Positions 1 to 9,059 of a stretch of 64,000 nt of DNA are shown in pieces. The position numbers and the translations under genes are program-made. This DNA comes from Streptomyces sp. RKND-216 (lineage in GTDB: Bacteria; Actinomycetota; Actinomycetes; Streptomycetales; Streptomycetaceae): assembly GCF_004795255.1 (NCBI RefSeq), contig NZ_SSBQ01000002.1, positions 911,001 to 975,000 of the forward strand. Direction: 5' to 3'. Below the pieces are notes generated by a model. The model did no database searches. It had not been told where the DNA came from and saw nothing but the letters and a program-made list of their open reading frames with translations. Every line of letters begins with the position of its first letter. Position 1 is the stretch's first letter.

Positions 1-1445
1 CCGGTCGCCGACGCGGGGAGCCGGTCCAGCCTGCCGGAGCGGGCGACGGCGTCGAGTAGGAGTTCCAGCACGTCCGCGCGCTCTTCGGGCGTGCTCGCGT
101 CGTCGGCGAGTTCCTGTGCCCGGGCGAGCAGGTCCACGGCCCGGTCCAGCGCGCCCTCGGACAGCGCCCGCCTCCCCGCCTCGCCGTACAGGCGGACGGC
201 CTCGGCCCCGTCGCCCGCGCGTTCGTGCAGTGCGGCGGCGTGCCCGCACCACGCCCCGGGCAGTGCCGGGTGCAGGTCAGCGAGGGCGCGGACCGCGCGG
301 CGCGCGTACCCGGCCCGTTCGCCGGGCCCGACGCCGCCGAGCACCGCACCCGCCACCAGCGGGTACCGGAAGGCGTACCAGGGGGCTCCCCCTGCGCCCG
401 GCGGTGCGAGCAGCGCGGCGGCGACGCCCTCGTGCAGGAGCGCGGACAGTTCGGCGTGCGTACAGCCGAGCGCGTGCTGCACCACCGCCACCGGAAAGCG
501 CCCGCCGAACACCGCCCCGGTACGCATCAGTTCCACACCCGCCGGGCCCAGCCCCTCCATCCGGCGGCGGACGCTCTCCACCACGGCTGCGGGCGCTGCC
601 GGCGCCCCGGCGCCGGAAACTCCGCGGGAGTGGTCGTGCAGCCACTCCCGGACGACGAACGGCAGGCCGCCGCAGTCCGTCACCGCCCGGTCGACCAGGT
701 CCGGGTCGGCCTCCTCCGGGCTGACGCCCTGTTCGGCCGCGACGAGAAGGCGCACCTCCGCACGGTCCAGGGGGCGCAGATCGAGGGTCGTGGCCGTGCC
801 GCGCTGACGCGCCCGGAAGGCCAGGCCCGCCGCGGCACACGCCTGGCGCCCGACGGTGAGCAGGAGGACGACGGGCTCCCGCTCGACGTGCTCCAGCAGA
901 TACTCCACGGTCGCCAGCGTCGCCGGGTCGGCCTCGTGCAGGTCCTCCAGCACGAGCAGGCAGCCCCGGCCCCGGCCGACCAGGGCGAGGAGCCGCAGCA
1001 CGGCCTCGGCGACCATGAGCGACGAAGACGCCGCAACTCCCGGAACCCGCGCGTCGGGCAGCAGCCGGGCGAGCGCCGGCGCGTACGGCCCCAGAGCCTC
1101 GTGGCCGGGCAGCAGCCCGGCCCGGCCCAGCGACAGCAGCGCCTCCACCAGCGGCTGGTACGGGGCCTGCCGGCACGAGGCGTGCGCGTCGAGCGCCCGC
1201 GCCCGACCCCGCACCGCGACCATGTGGGCCTCCGCCGCGACGTCGACGGCTTCGGCGGCGAGCCGCGTCGTGCCCACACCGGGGTCACCGGTGACGAAGA
1301 CGGCCCCGCCGCCGCCCTGCCGTGCCGCAGCCAGAGCGCTCTGGATCTGTTCCCGCTCCGCCTCCCGGCCGACGAGGGGCACGCGCCCCCTGCGGGGGGC
1401 GGGACGGCCGGCGGCGGCAACGCTGCCGAGGTGGGGAGTCGTCAT
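1..1445 (-). CDS. LuxR-family AAA (LAL-type) transcriptional regulator, C-terminus cut by window edge
   Basis: The visible 481 residues are the N-terminal and central part of a large LAL-like regulator: a signal-sensing ATPase that would end in a LuxR-type DNA-binding domain beyond the left edge. The protein opens MTTPHLGSVAAAGRP, followed by the typical VPLVGREAEREQI entry to the AAA domain. The P-loop is at residues 53-60 (GDPGVGTT) and the Walker B segment at about 165-178 (CLLVLEDLHEAD). A helical TPR-like region follows. Oddity: the P-loop lysine is replaced by threonine (T59), so ATP hydrolysis may be lost. The start chosen is the ATG that places VGRE about 25 residues in. The next gene upstream, a response regulator on the same strand, ends 245 bp away, so the two may or may not be co-transcribed. 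Target genes cannot be inferred. Confidence 0.85.
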   Translation of the reverse strand, partial: MTTPHLGSVAAAGRPAPRRGRVPLVGREAEREQIQSALAAARQGGGGAVFVTGDPGVGTTRLAAEAVDVAAEAHMVAVRGRARALDAHASCRQAPYQPLVEALLSLGRAGLLPGHEALGPYAPALARLLPDARVPGVAASSSLMVAEAVLRLLALVGRGRGCLLVLEDLHEADPATLATVEYLLEHVEREPVVLLLTVGRQACAAAGLAFRARQRGTATTLDLRPLDRAEVRLLVAAEQGVSPEEADPDLVDRAVTDCGGLPFVVREWLHDHSRGVSGAGAPAAPAAVVESVRRRMEGLGPAGVELMRTGAVFGGRFPVAVVQHALGCTHAELSALLHEGVAAALLAPPGAGGAPWYAFRYPLVAGAVLGGVGPGERAGYARRAVRALADLHPALPGAWCGHAAALHERAGDGAEAVRLYGEAGRRALSEGALDRAVDLLARAQELADDASTPEERADVLELLLDAVARSGRLDRLPASAT

Positions 1446-1690
1446 CTGCCTCTCCTGACACGGGGACGCACGAGGGCCGGGCGAGCCGTCCCGTACGGTC
1501 CGGCTCCGGGTGCCCGCTCAGGCGGCGCACCGGAGCGTGCCCGGGACGTCGTCCGGTCGCGGAAGGCGGCGGCCGGCGCCGGACCGCAGGTTCGGGGAAT
1601 TCCCGTCCGGCACCGCCGACGGGCACGACGATAGGAACGCGCTCCCCCTGTCTCCAGCCGTCTGTTTGGGGGGCTTGCGCGGGAAGCCGG

Positions 1691-2347
1691 CTACGTCTCG
1701 AGGCGGTCCTCGAGGCCGTCCTCGCGGACCCGCCGGGCCAGATCGATCTTCGTGTACGCGGGACGCCCGGCCTGCCGGTACTTCGCCTTGACCCGGTCCA
1801 GGTAGTCCTTCGCCGTGTGCGCGGTGATGCCCGCGCGCCGCGCGGTGGCCTTGAGCGTCATGCCCGAGGCGTAGTCGAGGAGGACCTGCCGCTCCCGGGG
1901 CGAGAGCCGGGGGCGGCCTGGGCCGTCGTCGTGGGCGCAGGCGAAGGCGAGCTCCGGGGAATGGACGCTGCGGCCCGCGGCGACGTCCTCGATCGCGGAG
2001 ACCAGCGTCGGCAGATCGTGGTCCTTGGTCAGGTATCCGTCGGCGCCCGCCCGGACCGACTCGACGATCCGGCGGCCGTCCGGGACGGTGCTGATCACCA
2101 GCACCCGGCTCCCCGCGCCCACCAGCCGGCGGATGTTGTCGGACGGGTCCGAGTCGTCCCGCAGCATCAGATCAAGGAGGACGACGTCCGGCGCCGGGCG
2201 TACCGGGCCCTGCGCACCGAGGAGTTCCGCCACCGTCGCGGCGGTCGCCACCAGCCGCAGCCCGGGCACACCGGCCAGCCAGGACCGCATGCCGTCGAGC
2301 AGCATCCGGTCGTCGTCGACCACGGCGACCGAGATCAGCGCGGCCAT
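1691..2347 (-). CDS. NarL/FixJ-family response regulator
   Basis: This 218-residue two-component response regulator is the cytoplasmic DNA-binding partner of the histidine kinase directly upstream. The receiver domain (residues 1-125) has the acidic pocket D11-D13, the phosphoacceptor D59 in VVLLDL, and K108 in GYLTKD. The C-terminal domain (about 145-210) holds a LuxR/NarL-like helix-turn-helix beginning RLSPRERQVLLDYASGMTLKATA. The recognition helix is less canonical than usual (ITAHTAKDYLDRVKAKY). The start ATG lies inside the kinase gene, giving a 13-bp overlap and translational coupling. Function beyond signal transduction is unknown. Confidence 0.9.
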   Translation of the reverse strand: MAALISVAVVDDDRMLLDGMRSWLAGVPGLRLVATAATVAELLGAQGPVRPAPDVVLLDLMLRDDSDPSDNIRRLVGAGSRVLVISTVPDGRRIVESVRAGADGYLTKDHDLPTLVSAIEDVAAGRSVHSPELAFACAHDDGPGRPRLSPRERQVLLDYASGMTLKATARRAGITAHTAKDYLDRVKAKYRQAGRPAYTKIDLARRVREDGLEDRLET

Positions 2348-3549
2348 CGCAGCTCCACCCGCACACCCTCACCGGGTGCCGTGTCCACGGTCGCACTGCC
2401 GTCCACCTCGGCCATGCGGGCGCGGACCGAACCGCGCAGGCCCATACCGGGCGCGTACCGCTCCGGGTCGAAGCCGGGCCCGCGGTCGACCACGGTGACG
2501 ACCACCTCCCCGCCGCCTTCGCCGCCCTCCGCGCCTTGCCCGCCGTCGTCCGCGCTTCCGGCCGCCGTGAGATAGGCGTGACCGGTGCCGGCGTGGCGCC
2601 GCACGTTGTTCAGTGCCTCCCGCACCGCGTCACCGAGCGCCGCGGCCACCTCGTGCGGCACGTCCGGGAGACGGTGGTAGCGCGCCGTCACCCGCAGCCC
2701 GAGGCTCTCCGCGCAGCCCACCGCCTCCTCCAGGGCCGCACCGATGCGACGTTCGGGCACCTCGTCGGCCGTCTGCTCGATCAGCCTGCGCAGGTACGCG
2801 GCCTCGCGCCCGCACCGCTCGCGCACCTGGGCGGCGTTGGCGTCGATGCCACCGGCGGCGAGGGTGGTGAGCGTGGCGAGCACGGTGTCGTGCAGCTTCC
2901 GGTGGTGCTCCAGCCGTTCGGCATAGCGCGCCTTGTGCGCCTCGGCGGCCAGCGCACGCGCGTTGGCGTCGTCGAGCAACTGCCCCTGCCGGCGCAGGTA
3001 CCACCAGAAGACCCAGGCCATCACGGCGGACGACAGCAGCGAGTTGACGTGCCCCACGTGGACCGCGGGCCCGGCCCCCACCATCTGGTAACCGACGAGG
3101 TGGGTCACCACCAGGAGCAGCACCGCGGCCGGCACGTGCAGGCGTTCGAAGGCGATGGCCGCCGTGGCGCTCGCGGAACCGCCCAGCAGCATCGCCCATC
3201 CGATGGTGGAGGGCTCCGGCACCCCGCCACCCGCCCACAGGACGAACGGCAGCGCGCAGCCGACGACGAGGACGTCCGCCCAGACGTGCCACCGGCGGAA
3301 CCAGCCGTGCCGCAGCGCCGTCCCGTAGCTCAGCGCACTCAGCCCCAGCGCCACGGCGAGCATGGCGCTGTGCAGCGGACGGTCCCGCTGGTACTTGGTG
3401 ACGGCCACGACTCCGGCCGTCAGGTGGCTCGCCCGGTACAGCAGGGTGGCCAGGATCATGAACGACTGGGCACGCTGCAGCCCCGACCGGACCTCCGGCT
3501 TTCCACCCGGTATGCGTAAGCGCAGGATCGGCACGAAGCCCACTGCCAC
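2335..3549 (-). CDS. sensor histidine kinase (HisKA_3 type)
   Basis: This is the membrane sensor kinase paired with the response regulator just downstream. About six hydrophobic segments fill residues 25-200. They are followed by the dimerisation and phosphoacceptor helix (HRKLHDTVLATLTTLA) and a HATPase_c domain with N-box EALNNVRRHAG, G1 DRGPGFDP and G2 GMGLRGSV. An acidic and glycine-rich insert (GGQGAEGGEGGGE) interrupts the ATPase domain. I chose the GTG at 3549 because GGGGAGGGGG lies six bases upstream. The frame stays open much further upstream, but that part has no coding character. Length is about 404 residues. The ligand is unknown. Confidence 0.88.
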   Translation of the reverse strand: MAVGFVPILRLRIPGGKPEVRSGLQRAQSFMILATLLYRASHLTAGVVAVTKYQRDRPLHSAMLAVALGLSALSYGTALRHGWFRRWHVWADVLVVGCALPFVLWAGGGVPEPSTIGWAMLLGGSASATAAIAFERLHVPAAVLLLVVTHLVGYQMVGAGPAVHVGHVNSLLSSAVMAWVFWWYLRRQGQLLDDANARALAAEAHKARYAERLEHHRKLHDTVLATLTTLAAGGIDANAAQVRERCGREAAYLRRLIEQTADEVPERRIGAALEEAVGCAESLGLRVTARYHRLPDVPHEVAAALGDAVREALNNVRRHAGTGHAYLTAAGSADDGGQGAEGGEGGGEVVVTVVDRGPGFDPERYAPGMGLRGSVRARMAEVDGSATVDTAPGEGVRVELRWPR

Positions 3550-4092
3550 GACACGCCCCCTCCCCGTGGCGGCTCCCTCGGGCCCGTCTGCCGCCCTGCG
3601 CAGGCCGGGGCCCGTCCACAAGCGTCGCTGTCCCCGCACATTCTGCCCGCCGCCGATGCATACGCCAGGTCGCACCCGCACGGGCCATACCACCGGGGCT
3701 GCACGCGGATCACCAGTCTCCCGCCAGCGCCACCGCAGCCACCACCACTCTTCCGACGGTGGCACGCCGCCGCTATCCGGGTGGGATTCACCCATGCCCG
3801 GTGAGGGCGCGCGCAGTTGGGTGAGCCCATCCAGGGGGACGGCGCCCGCTCCGGGGTCCCCGCAGGGCGCGGTTTCCCAGAATCCGACGGGGGAGGTGAT
3901 CCGGGTGAGTGTCCTCAGACTGCAGAACCTGCAGCCGCGTACGACGACCCATGCCGCCGGCGTGGCGAGCATGACCAGCAGCGCCAGCCACTGCTGCAAC
4001 CGGCCAGAGCAGAGGTGAACCCGTCTCCGTGCGGGGGCGCCGCGGCCCCGCACGGAGGCGCGCCCCGGTCGAGGCCCTGCCGCCGCCCGGCG
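3550..4092. other. 543-bp region without a confident gene
   Basis: This interval separates the kinase start from the DUF4232 gene end. The kinase frame stays open on the minus strand up to 4053. It contains one hydrophobic stretch (LQQWLALLVMLATPAAWVVV, near 3940-4000) followed by two cysteines. A small membrane peptide is possible, but no start with a convincing ribosome site was found. I see no RNA gene or mobile element here. Confidence 0.4.
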
Positions 4093-4788
4093 TCAGGTGG
4101 AGGCGGTCAGCGCACCGACCGTGAAGGTGTCACCGCACACCCGGACGGCGTCCGTACGGAGCGTCAGGGCGTCCAGCGAATCCGGCGGATAGACCTTGAG
4201 CAGGTCCGGGCGCTTCCAGCACCCGGCCTCGTCGACACCCTTGTTCACGGTGTGCAGCGTGGCATGGGCGGCCTGCCCCGGCTCGAGCTCGACGACCGTG
4301 CCCTGCTCTCCCTCACGATCCGCCGGCTCGCCGATCTCGCCACCGTCCCGCTGGATCAGCGAGACGCCGGGAAACCCCCTGAGCTCGCAGGCCCCTTCGC
4401 CGACATTGGTCAGCTTCAGGTCGTAGTAGACGTTCCCGGCCGCGGCGTCGGCCTTCGCCACCGCAGGCTTCAGGTCCTTCGCGGCACACCGGAGGAGCCC
4501 GTCCGGGCCGGCGCCCGTCCCGTCGAGAGCGCCGCCGCCTCCGGCGGCGGCTGCACCGTCCTCGCCCTTCCCGGAGCCTCCAGGCTGCGACGAACCGTTG
4601 TCACTCCCTCCGCCTTCACCTGCCGAAACGGAGGAAGCGGAGGTGTCGGCACCCGTGTCGTCCGTGCCGCACGCGGTCACGCTCCAGGCCAGGGCCGCCA
4701 CCACCCCGAGGACCACCGAGGCTCGTCCGAACCCGCTCCGGCGAACCGTTCGGCGCCGGCCGTCTCGTGTCATCGCGTCACCGTCCAT
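4093..4788 (-). CDS. DUF4232 lipoprotein
   Basis: This is a secreted lipoprotein of about 231 residues. A twin-positive N-terminus (RDGRRRTVRRSGFGR) precedes a hydrophobic signal segment ending in the lipobox SVTAC, so the mature protein is anchored through its cysteine. A low-complexity Gly/Ser/Ala linker follows. The DUF4232 domain then spans about residues 105-225, with the typical NVGEGACELRGFPGVSL core and later cysteines (GCWKRP, VRVCGDTF). The family is common in Streptomyces and has no established biochemical role. The start at 4788 is weakly supported by GGATGG upstream; an internal ATG at 4773 is also possible. It is divergent from the membrane protein gene at 4946. Confidence 0.8.
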   Translation of the reverse strand: MDGDAMTRDGRRRTVRRSGFGRASVVLGVVAALAWSVTACGTDDTGADTSASSVSAGEGGGSDNGSSQPGGSGKGEDGAAAAGGGGALDGTGAGPDGLLRCAAKDLKPAVAKADAAAGNVYYDLKLTNVGEGACELRGFPGVSLIQRDGGEIGEPADREGEQGTVVELEPGQAAHATLHTVNKGVDEAGCWKRPDLLKVYPPDSLDALTLRTDAVRVCGDTFTVGALTAST

Positions 4789-4945
4789 ACCGCCATCCGT
4801 TCCCACCCGTGCCCCCGGCACGCATGGACTACCCGTGCTCTGCAACAGTAAGAGTCCCGTCAGCAGGCTGACGGGAGCCGACGGAGGATCGCAGGGAGGG
4901 TGACTGCCCCTCGGGTGGACCGTCATCGCGGGAGGGGGCAGGTAG

Positions 4946-6391
4946 ATGCCGGGGAAACTCACGCGGAGGGGGTCATGTGGCCGACGGCCGGAGGCCCTTG
5001 TCCGCCGACTCGCTTCCGCCTGGCTGGTGTTCGCAGGACTCGGCATACTCGCCGCCGTGGCGCGCGTCCTGACCGCCTACCACGCGCCCCTCCCACGGTG
5101 GGATCTGATCGCCTGCTTCGTGGTCGCGGGCCTGGGCGTGACGGGGTGCCTGGTCACGGTCAGAATCGGCCGCTGCACCGATCTGGGCAGCCCACCACCG
5201 CACCGGTGGTGGCCCGATCCGCGCGCCACCAGCATCGGCTGGCCGCTGGCCGCCTGGTTGCTGACTCTGGCCACCATCGCGTTCTCGATGACCGCGTACT
5301 CCACGGACGCGGGACGCGTCGCGGCCGCGGGCCACACGTTCAAACAGGTCAGCGTCGTGGAAGTGATGTCATCAAGACACATGTCCGGGCGCCACGTCTC
5401 CGGATACGAGACCGAGATTCGTGCCCAGGTGCAGTTCTATGACGGCAGTGAGAAGATCACCTCGGAGTTCACCTCGCCCAGGGCGCTCCAGCCGGGTGAC
5501 CGCATCTGGGCACTCTACGCACCGTCCGCACCCGAGGCAGGGGCCCTCCTGCACAGCAGTCGCACGGTCCTGGAGCGGGAGTTGGGTGGGCCGCTCGGCG
5601 GTTCATTGGGAACCTTCATCGTGCTGCTCCCCTACGTGATGTGGCTGTTCCGCGCTGGGAGGGCCACTGGCGGGTGGCTTCCGGTCTCCTTGGCGGTCGC
5701 ACTCCGCCTGGGCCGGGTCCAGTCGTGCGCCGTGAGGGCTGTCGGGGGCACGGCGATCACGCTGCTCCCTCCCGCCACCACAACAGGCGAGGGTCGGGAA
5801 ACGGCACCGAAGGGCGGCACGAACGATCGGGAGCCACAACTACGGCCTTGCCTCACGCTCGAGACGGCTGACGGGACGCCGTTGACGGTCGCACTCGACC
5901 ACGAGATCGATGCGGTCGCTCTGGCTGCCGCACTCGCCTCTTCGGGTCCGGACTCGTCTCTGACGCTCTACTGGATGAAGACGCCCGCCGTCGGCACCAC
6001 CGTGACCAGCGTCAGCCGGGACCTCACAACGGTCGATGGTGCCCTCATCGTCAACGCGGACCGCGCACTACCGTGCTGGGTGATCTCCGGCGAGGTCAGT
6101 GATCCGACCACCGGGAAGCCGGTTCCGGCAGCCGAGGCGACGCAATGGGCCGAACTCCCCAAGCTGGCGCGCTTCCCCCCGTGGAACCCCTCACTGCACA
6201 CCGCAGCGCTCGTCACCCTCCTGCTCACCTGTCTGCTGCTCGGCGTCATCGCCATCGGGGTAGGTGTGGTGTGGACGATCATTCTCGCGGTGGTCGCGCT
6301 CCTCTTGCCTCTTGTTGCCGCCGCTGCCCCCACCCTGCTTCGCCAGGAAAGGCTGGAAGCCCTCACCAACGCCAGAGGTCGGAGCATCTGA
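4946..6391 (+). CDS. multi-pass membrane protein of unknown function
   Basis: This 481-residue protein was not recognised. It has two N-terminal transmembrane segments (residues 20-70), a third at about 95-115, and an extracytoplasmic beta-rich region (about 125-210, with ALQPGDRIWALY, resembling DUF3592-like domains). A fourth segment lies near 220, a soluble stretch at 270-410, and two to three hydrophobic segments at the C-terminus (ALVTLLLTCLLLGVIAIGVGVVW and after). The start has a strong upstream GGGAGGGGGCAGG. No partner gene is evident apart from the divergent DUF4232 lipoprotein, which may share its 157-bp promoter region. Confidence 0.75.
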   Translation: MPGKLTRRGSCGRRPEALVRRLASAWLVFAGLGILAAVARVLTAYHAPLPRWDLIACFVVAGLGVTGCLVTVRIGRCTDLGSPPPHRWWPDPRATSIGWPLAAWLLTLATIAFSMTAYSTDAGRVAAAGHTFKQVSVVEVMSSRHMSGRHVSGYETEIRAQVQFYDGSEKITSEFTSPRALQPGDRIWALYAPSAPEAGALLHSSRTVLERELGGPLGGSLGTFIVLLPYVMWLFRAGRATGGWLPVSLAVALRLGRVQSCAVRAVGGTAITLLPPATTTGEGRETAPKGGTNDREPQLRPCLTLETADGTPLTVALDHEIDAVALAAALASSGPDSSLTLYWMKTPAVGTTVTSVSRDLTTVDGALIVNADRALPCWVISGEVSDPTTGKPVPAAEATQWAELPKLARFPPWNPSLHTAALVTLLLTCLLLGVIAIGVGVVWTIILAVVALLLPLVAAAAPTLLRQERLEALTNARGRSI

Positions 6392-6746
6392 CCTTCCAGC
6401 ACCCGCCCCAGGCCCACCCAATTCCACGACACAAGGGCACATGACAGCTCGGGAGAGGACGGAGCCGTCTTCGCCCCCTCTCACCAGCCCACCCTGGCCT
6501 GGTGAGGCTTCTGACGCACCCGTTGAGGAAGCAGCTTCAAAGAACCGCGCCACGGCGGTCTCACGTGTGCACTATTGTTGATCTCGCTGCTCGCACCTTC
6601 CCGGAGGGTACGTCAGCGGTGTTCTGTGAGGCCTTTCCAGGTCGTGTGGGACGAATGGTCTCCATCGCGTGTTGCACGCGGTGTGACTGCGGATGCCCGG
6701 TAGGGCGGTCCCTGCCATTCCCTCTCACACCAAGGAGTGGTGACAC
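6392..6746. other. 355-bp intergenic region
   Basis: GC content is visibly lower than in the flanking genes. A 46-codon frame from ATG 6441 to 6581 has no recognisable ribosome site or similarity, and I do not call it. The 3' end holds the AAGGAG ribosome site of the small gene at 6747. No terminator or repeat was found. Confidence 0.4.
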
Positions 6747-6875
6747 GTGAACCCCGTTGAGTACAAGGCAGCACGTCGGATGCGACTTCGTCGGATCCTG
6801 GTGGATGTCGCCGTGGGCGTCATCGCCAACCTCGTGGTGGCGTCGCTGACCGTAGCAGCGCGCCTGGTCATCTGA
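6747..6875 (+). CDS. 42-residue single-span membrane peptide
   Basis: This is a small reading frame with a strong AAGGAG ribosome site nine bases before a GTG start. The product begins VNPVEYKAARRMRLRR, a basic cytoplasmic-type N-terminus. A hydrophobic stretch (ILVDVAVGVIANLVVASLTVAARLVI) then runs to the stop. The positive-inside layout fits an N-in, C-out membrane peptide. It was not recognised as a known family. It lies tail-to-tail with the DUF2075 helicase gene, whose stop is 55 bp away. Support comes from the ribosome site and the amphipathic-to-hydrophobic design, not from homology. Confidence 0.45.
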   Translation: MNPVEYKAARRMRLRRILVDVAVGVIANLVVASLTVAARLVI

Positions 6876-6929
6876 CGCGGGCACGTGGCGGGCCCGGTGA
6901 GCCCGCCACCTCCCACTCCGCATCTGCGC

Positions 6930-9050
6930 TCAGAACAGTGTCGGTTGCTCCGTCGATCCGGTCCCCTTGTTCTTACGACGAGATTGGCGCCGTCCGCGCC
7001 GCGGCCGTGGCAACGGCGGCTTCCGCAGCTCTCGCGGCAGGTTCTCCCACGTGGGACGGAGTCCGTGTATCCGAATCTCACCGACCCGGTCCTTCAGATA
7101 AGCCCGGGTCTCCTCGTCGGTCGAGTAGATCACCGTCGCTCGGCTCGCACGGGTGAGCAGCACGTGATAGGCGTGCCGCACGAGTCTGCGGAACTCCTCC
7201 TCCCCTACGCTTGAAGCCCTCACCTTGGGATCGAACGACCCCGGCACACGGACGCGTTTGACCTCAGCGTCGGGGCAGGTGTACTCCTCACCTCGCCGGA
7301 ACACCCACTGGCCGTCGCGGCGCACCATGTCATCGCCCATGATCACACCGCACCAGTCCCATTCGAGGCCCTGAGCTGTGTACACACACCCGATCTGGCC
7401 GAGACCCTTCTCGTGGACGGACCAGATCTTCGACGGGGGCGCACCGTTCTCGCAGTACACGTCGGTCTTGGCATTCCAGGGGCGATGCCAGTCGCCGATG
7501 CGCACATCAGCCTCCAGTCTCTTCTCCTCGCCGACAGGTTCCGTCCACGGCCAGCAGTAACCCGCCACCATCCGGGCCGAGGCGCCGGCGAACGCTTCGG
7601 TACGGATGATCTGCTCGAGTTCTCCCGGAGTGTCGACAACTTCAACGTGCATGAGCCCGTCCGGGGTCCACTGCTCTGGCTCCTCGGCCGTGAGACCGAG
7701 CACCGCTTTCACCCAGCGGATGTAGGCGTCACTTCCGCCGCACCGAAACTGCTCTCGCAGTCGATACCGCTTAAGGTGGGCGTCTCGTCGCTCAGCCGCC
7801 GCCTCGATGAGTTCGACGGTGCCGACCTCCTTCGGTCGAACGGTCTGTTGCTCGTCGAGGAAGAAGACCGCCAGGCGACAGGCGTCGAGAAGCTCGTCCA
7901 CCTGGGGCTGTGTGCCTTGCCTCTCCGGGGGCCAGAATCGGTTGTACGACCGTTCTCGCAGCCGATGCGCCTCGTCGCAGATGAGGACGTCCAAAGGAGG
8001 GTCCGGCGGCGTGACGTAGTTGGAGAAGTAGGTGAACGTCTCCTGGAACTCCCTATCACCGAAGCCGACGTGTTCTTGCATCGCTCCGTTGAAGGCCCGA
8101 CTGCCGCTGGCGTAGTTGACCGTCCTGCCTTGGCTCTCCAGGTCGGCCTTGAGCTGGAGGGCTACCGCGCTCTTACCCGTACCTGCGCCTCCGGTCACGA
8201 GAAAGATCACGCGCCGCTCGTCCTGGATGAGAGCCGGGTTCCGGAGATCCGGGAGGACCTTCGAGGCAGCGGTCATGATCTCCTCGGCGACCAACCTCTG
8301 CCGGCCTCGGAGAGTGAAAACCGTGTCCTCTCCGTTCGACCAGATCATGGCGTCCAGCAGACGATCGCTGTGTAAGCCCATCCTGGACAGAAGAATCTCC
8401 GCCTCTGTCGGACCGCCGTCGGCGGCGAAGTGCGTTCGCAGGTCGGCCTGAAGTGCCTTACGTGCATCGCCGGTGTACACACCTGCGTAGGCGCCGGTCG
8501 GAGCGTCGATGTCGATCAGAGGCCGAACGGACTCGTCCGTGGCGTTGTGGAGGTAGGCGAAGCCGCCGCACTCGAAGTCGAGACCGTTCAGCGGACCCCG
8601 GTGGCCGGTGAAGTCATGGAACTGTGCGCGCAGTTGCAGGGCCGGATGCTTCTTGACGCCCATCCCCGGGACCTCGACCAGGTCGGCGGCTGCCTTCTCC
8701 ACTCTGGTGACCGTCGACCAGCGCTTCAACTCCACCAGTTGGACGGAGAGGTTGTGGGCTTCAGGGTGACGCCCCACCAGGACGACGTCGATGAGCCGCG
8801 GGCCGCCTGGACGGTCGCTCTCGTCGAGAGTCGCGCCGCACTCCACGATCATTTCGACGTTTCCCCGGTCGGCGGCGACCAGGTCGGTGGCGAGGTTCAC
8901 CAGACTCTCCGCCCACGCCGAGCGTTCGGTCTCCGAGGCGTCACTGCCGCGGAAGTGCCGCCATCGGGCGGCGAGATGCGGCACCATCCGGCGCCGGCGG
9001 TTCAGAGTGAGCAGATCCTGCGCTGCCAACCTCAGCAGGAGCATGGACAC
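6930..9050 (-). CDS. nuclease-helicase of the DUF2075 / Schlafen-group-3 type (copy 1)
   Basis: This is a probable nucleic-acid-targeting defence ATPase of about 706 residues. The N-terminal third has a PD-(D/E)XK-like core (LIDVVLVG...VQLVELKRWS, near residue 105). A helicase core follows, with P-loop VTGGAGTGKSAV (about 285), DEAH box LICDEAHRLR (about 355), an EQFRCGGSDAYI motif and the C-terminal LLTRASRATVIYSTDEETR. The tail is strongly basic. It is clearly homologous to the gene at 28867. The frame opens at GTG 9071, but I prefer GTG 9050, which has a GGGGG ribosome site nine bases upstream inside the hairpin element at 9060-9100; ATG 9044 is also possible. It stands alone at the left end of the defence island. 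The target is unknown. Confidence 0.82.
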   Translation of the reverse strand: MSMLLLRLAAQDLLTLNRRRRMVPHLAARWRHFRGSDASETERSAWAESLVNLATDLVAADRGNVEMIVECGATLDESDRPGGPRLIDVVLVGRHPEAHNLSVQLVELKRWSTVTRVEKAAADLVEVPGMGVKKHPALQLRAQFHDFTGHRGPLNGLDFECGGFAYLHNATDESVRPLIDIDAPTGAYAGVYTGDARKALQADLRTHFAADGGPTEAEILLSRMGLHSDRLLDAMIWSNGEDTVFTLRGRQRLVAEEIMTAASKVLPDLRNPALIQDERRVIFLVTGGAGTGKSAVALQLKADLESQGRTVNYASGSRAFNGAMQEHVGFGDREFQETFTYFSNYVTPPDPPLDVLICDEAHRLRERSYNRFWPPERQGTQPQVDELLDACRLAVFFLDEQQTVRPKEVGTVELIEAAAERRDAHLKRYRLREQFRCGGSDAYIRWVKAVLGLTAEEPEQWTPDGLMHVEVVDTPGELEQIIRTEAFAGASARMVAGYCWPWTEPVGEEKRLEADVRIGDWHRPWNAKTDVYCENGAPPSKIWSVHEKGLGQIGCVYTAQGLEWDWCGVIMGDDMVRRDGQWVFRRGEEYTCPDAEVKRVRVPGSFDPKVRASSVGEEEFRRLVRHAYHVLLTRASRATVIYSTDEETRAYLKDRVGEIRIHGLRPTWENLPRELRKPPLPRPRRGRRQSRRKNKGTGSTEQPTLF

Positions 9051-9059
9051 GAGGAGGTT

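Noticed and set aside
2536..3519. Long plus-strand open frame (327 codons) opposite the histidine kinase
   Set aside because: Composition is Arg/His/Pro/Gly-rich, as expected of antisense frames in high-GC DNA. The minus-strand kinase has clear motifs.
3550..4053. Possible ribosomally made peptide (two cysteines after a hydrophobic stretch)
   Set aside because: No start with a ribosome site, no modification enzyme or transporter nearby.
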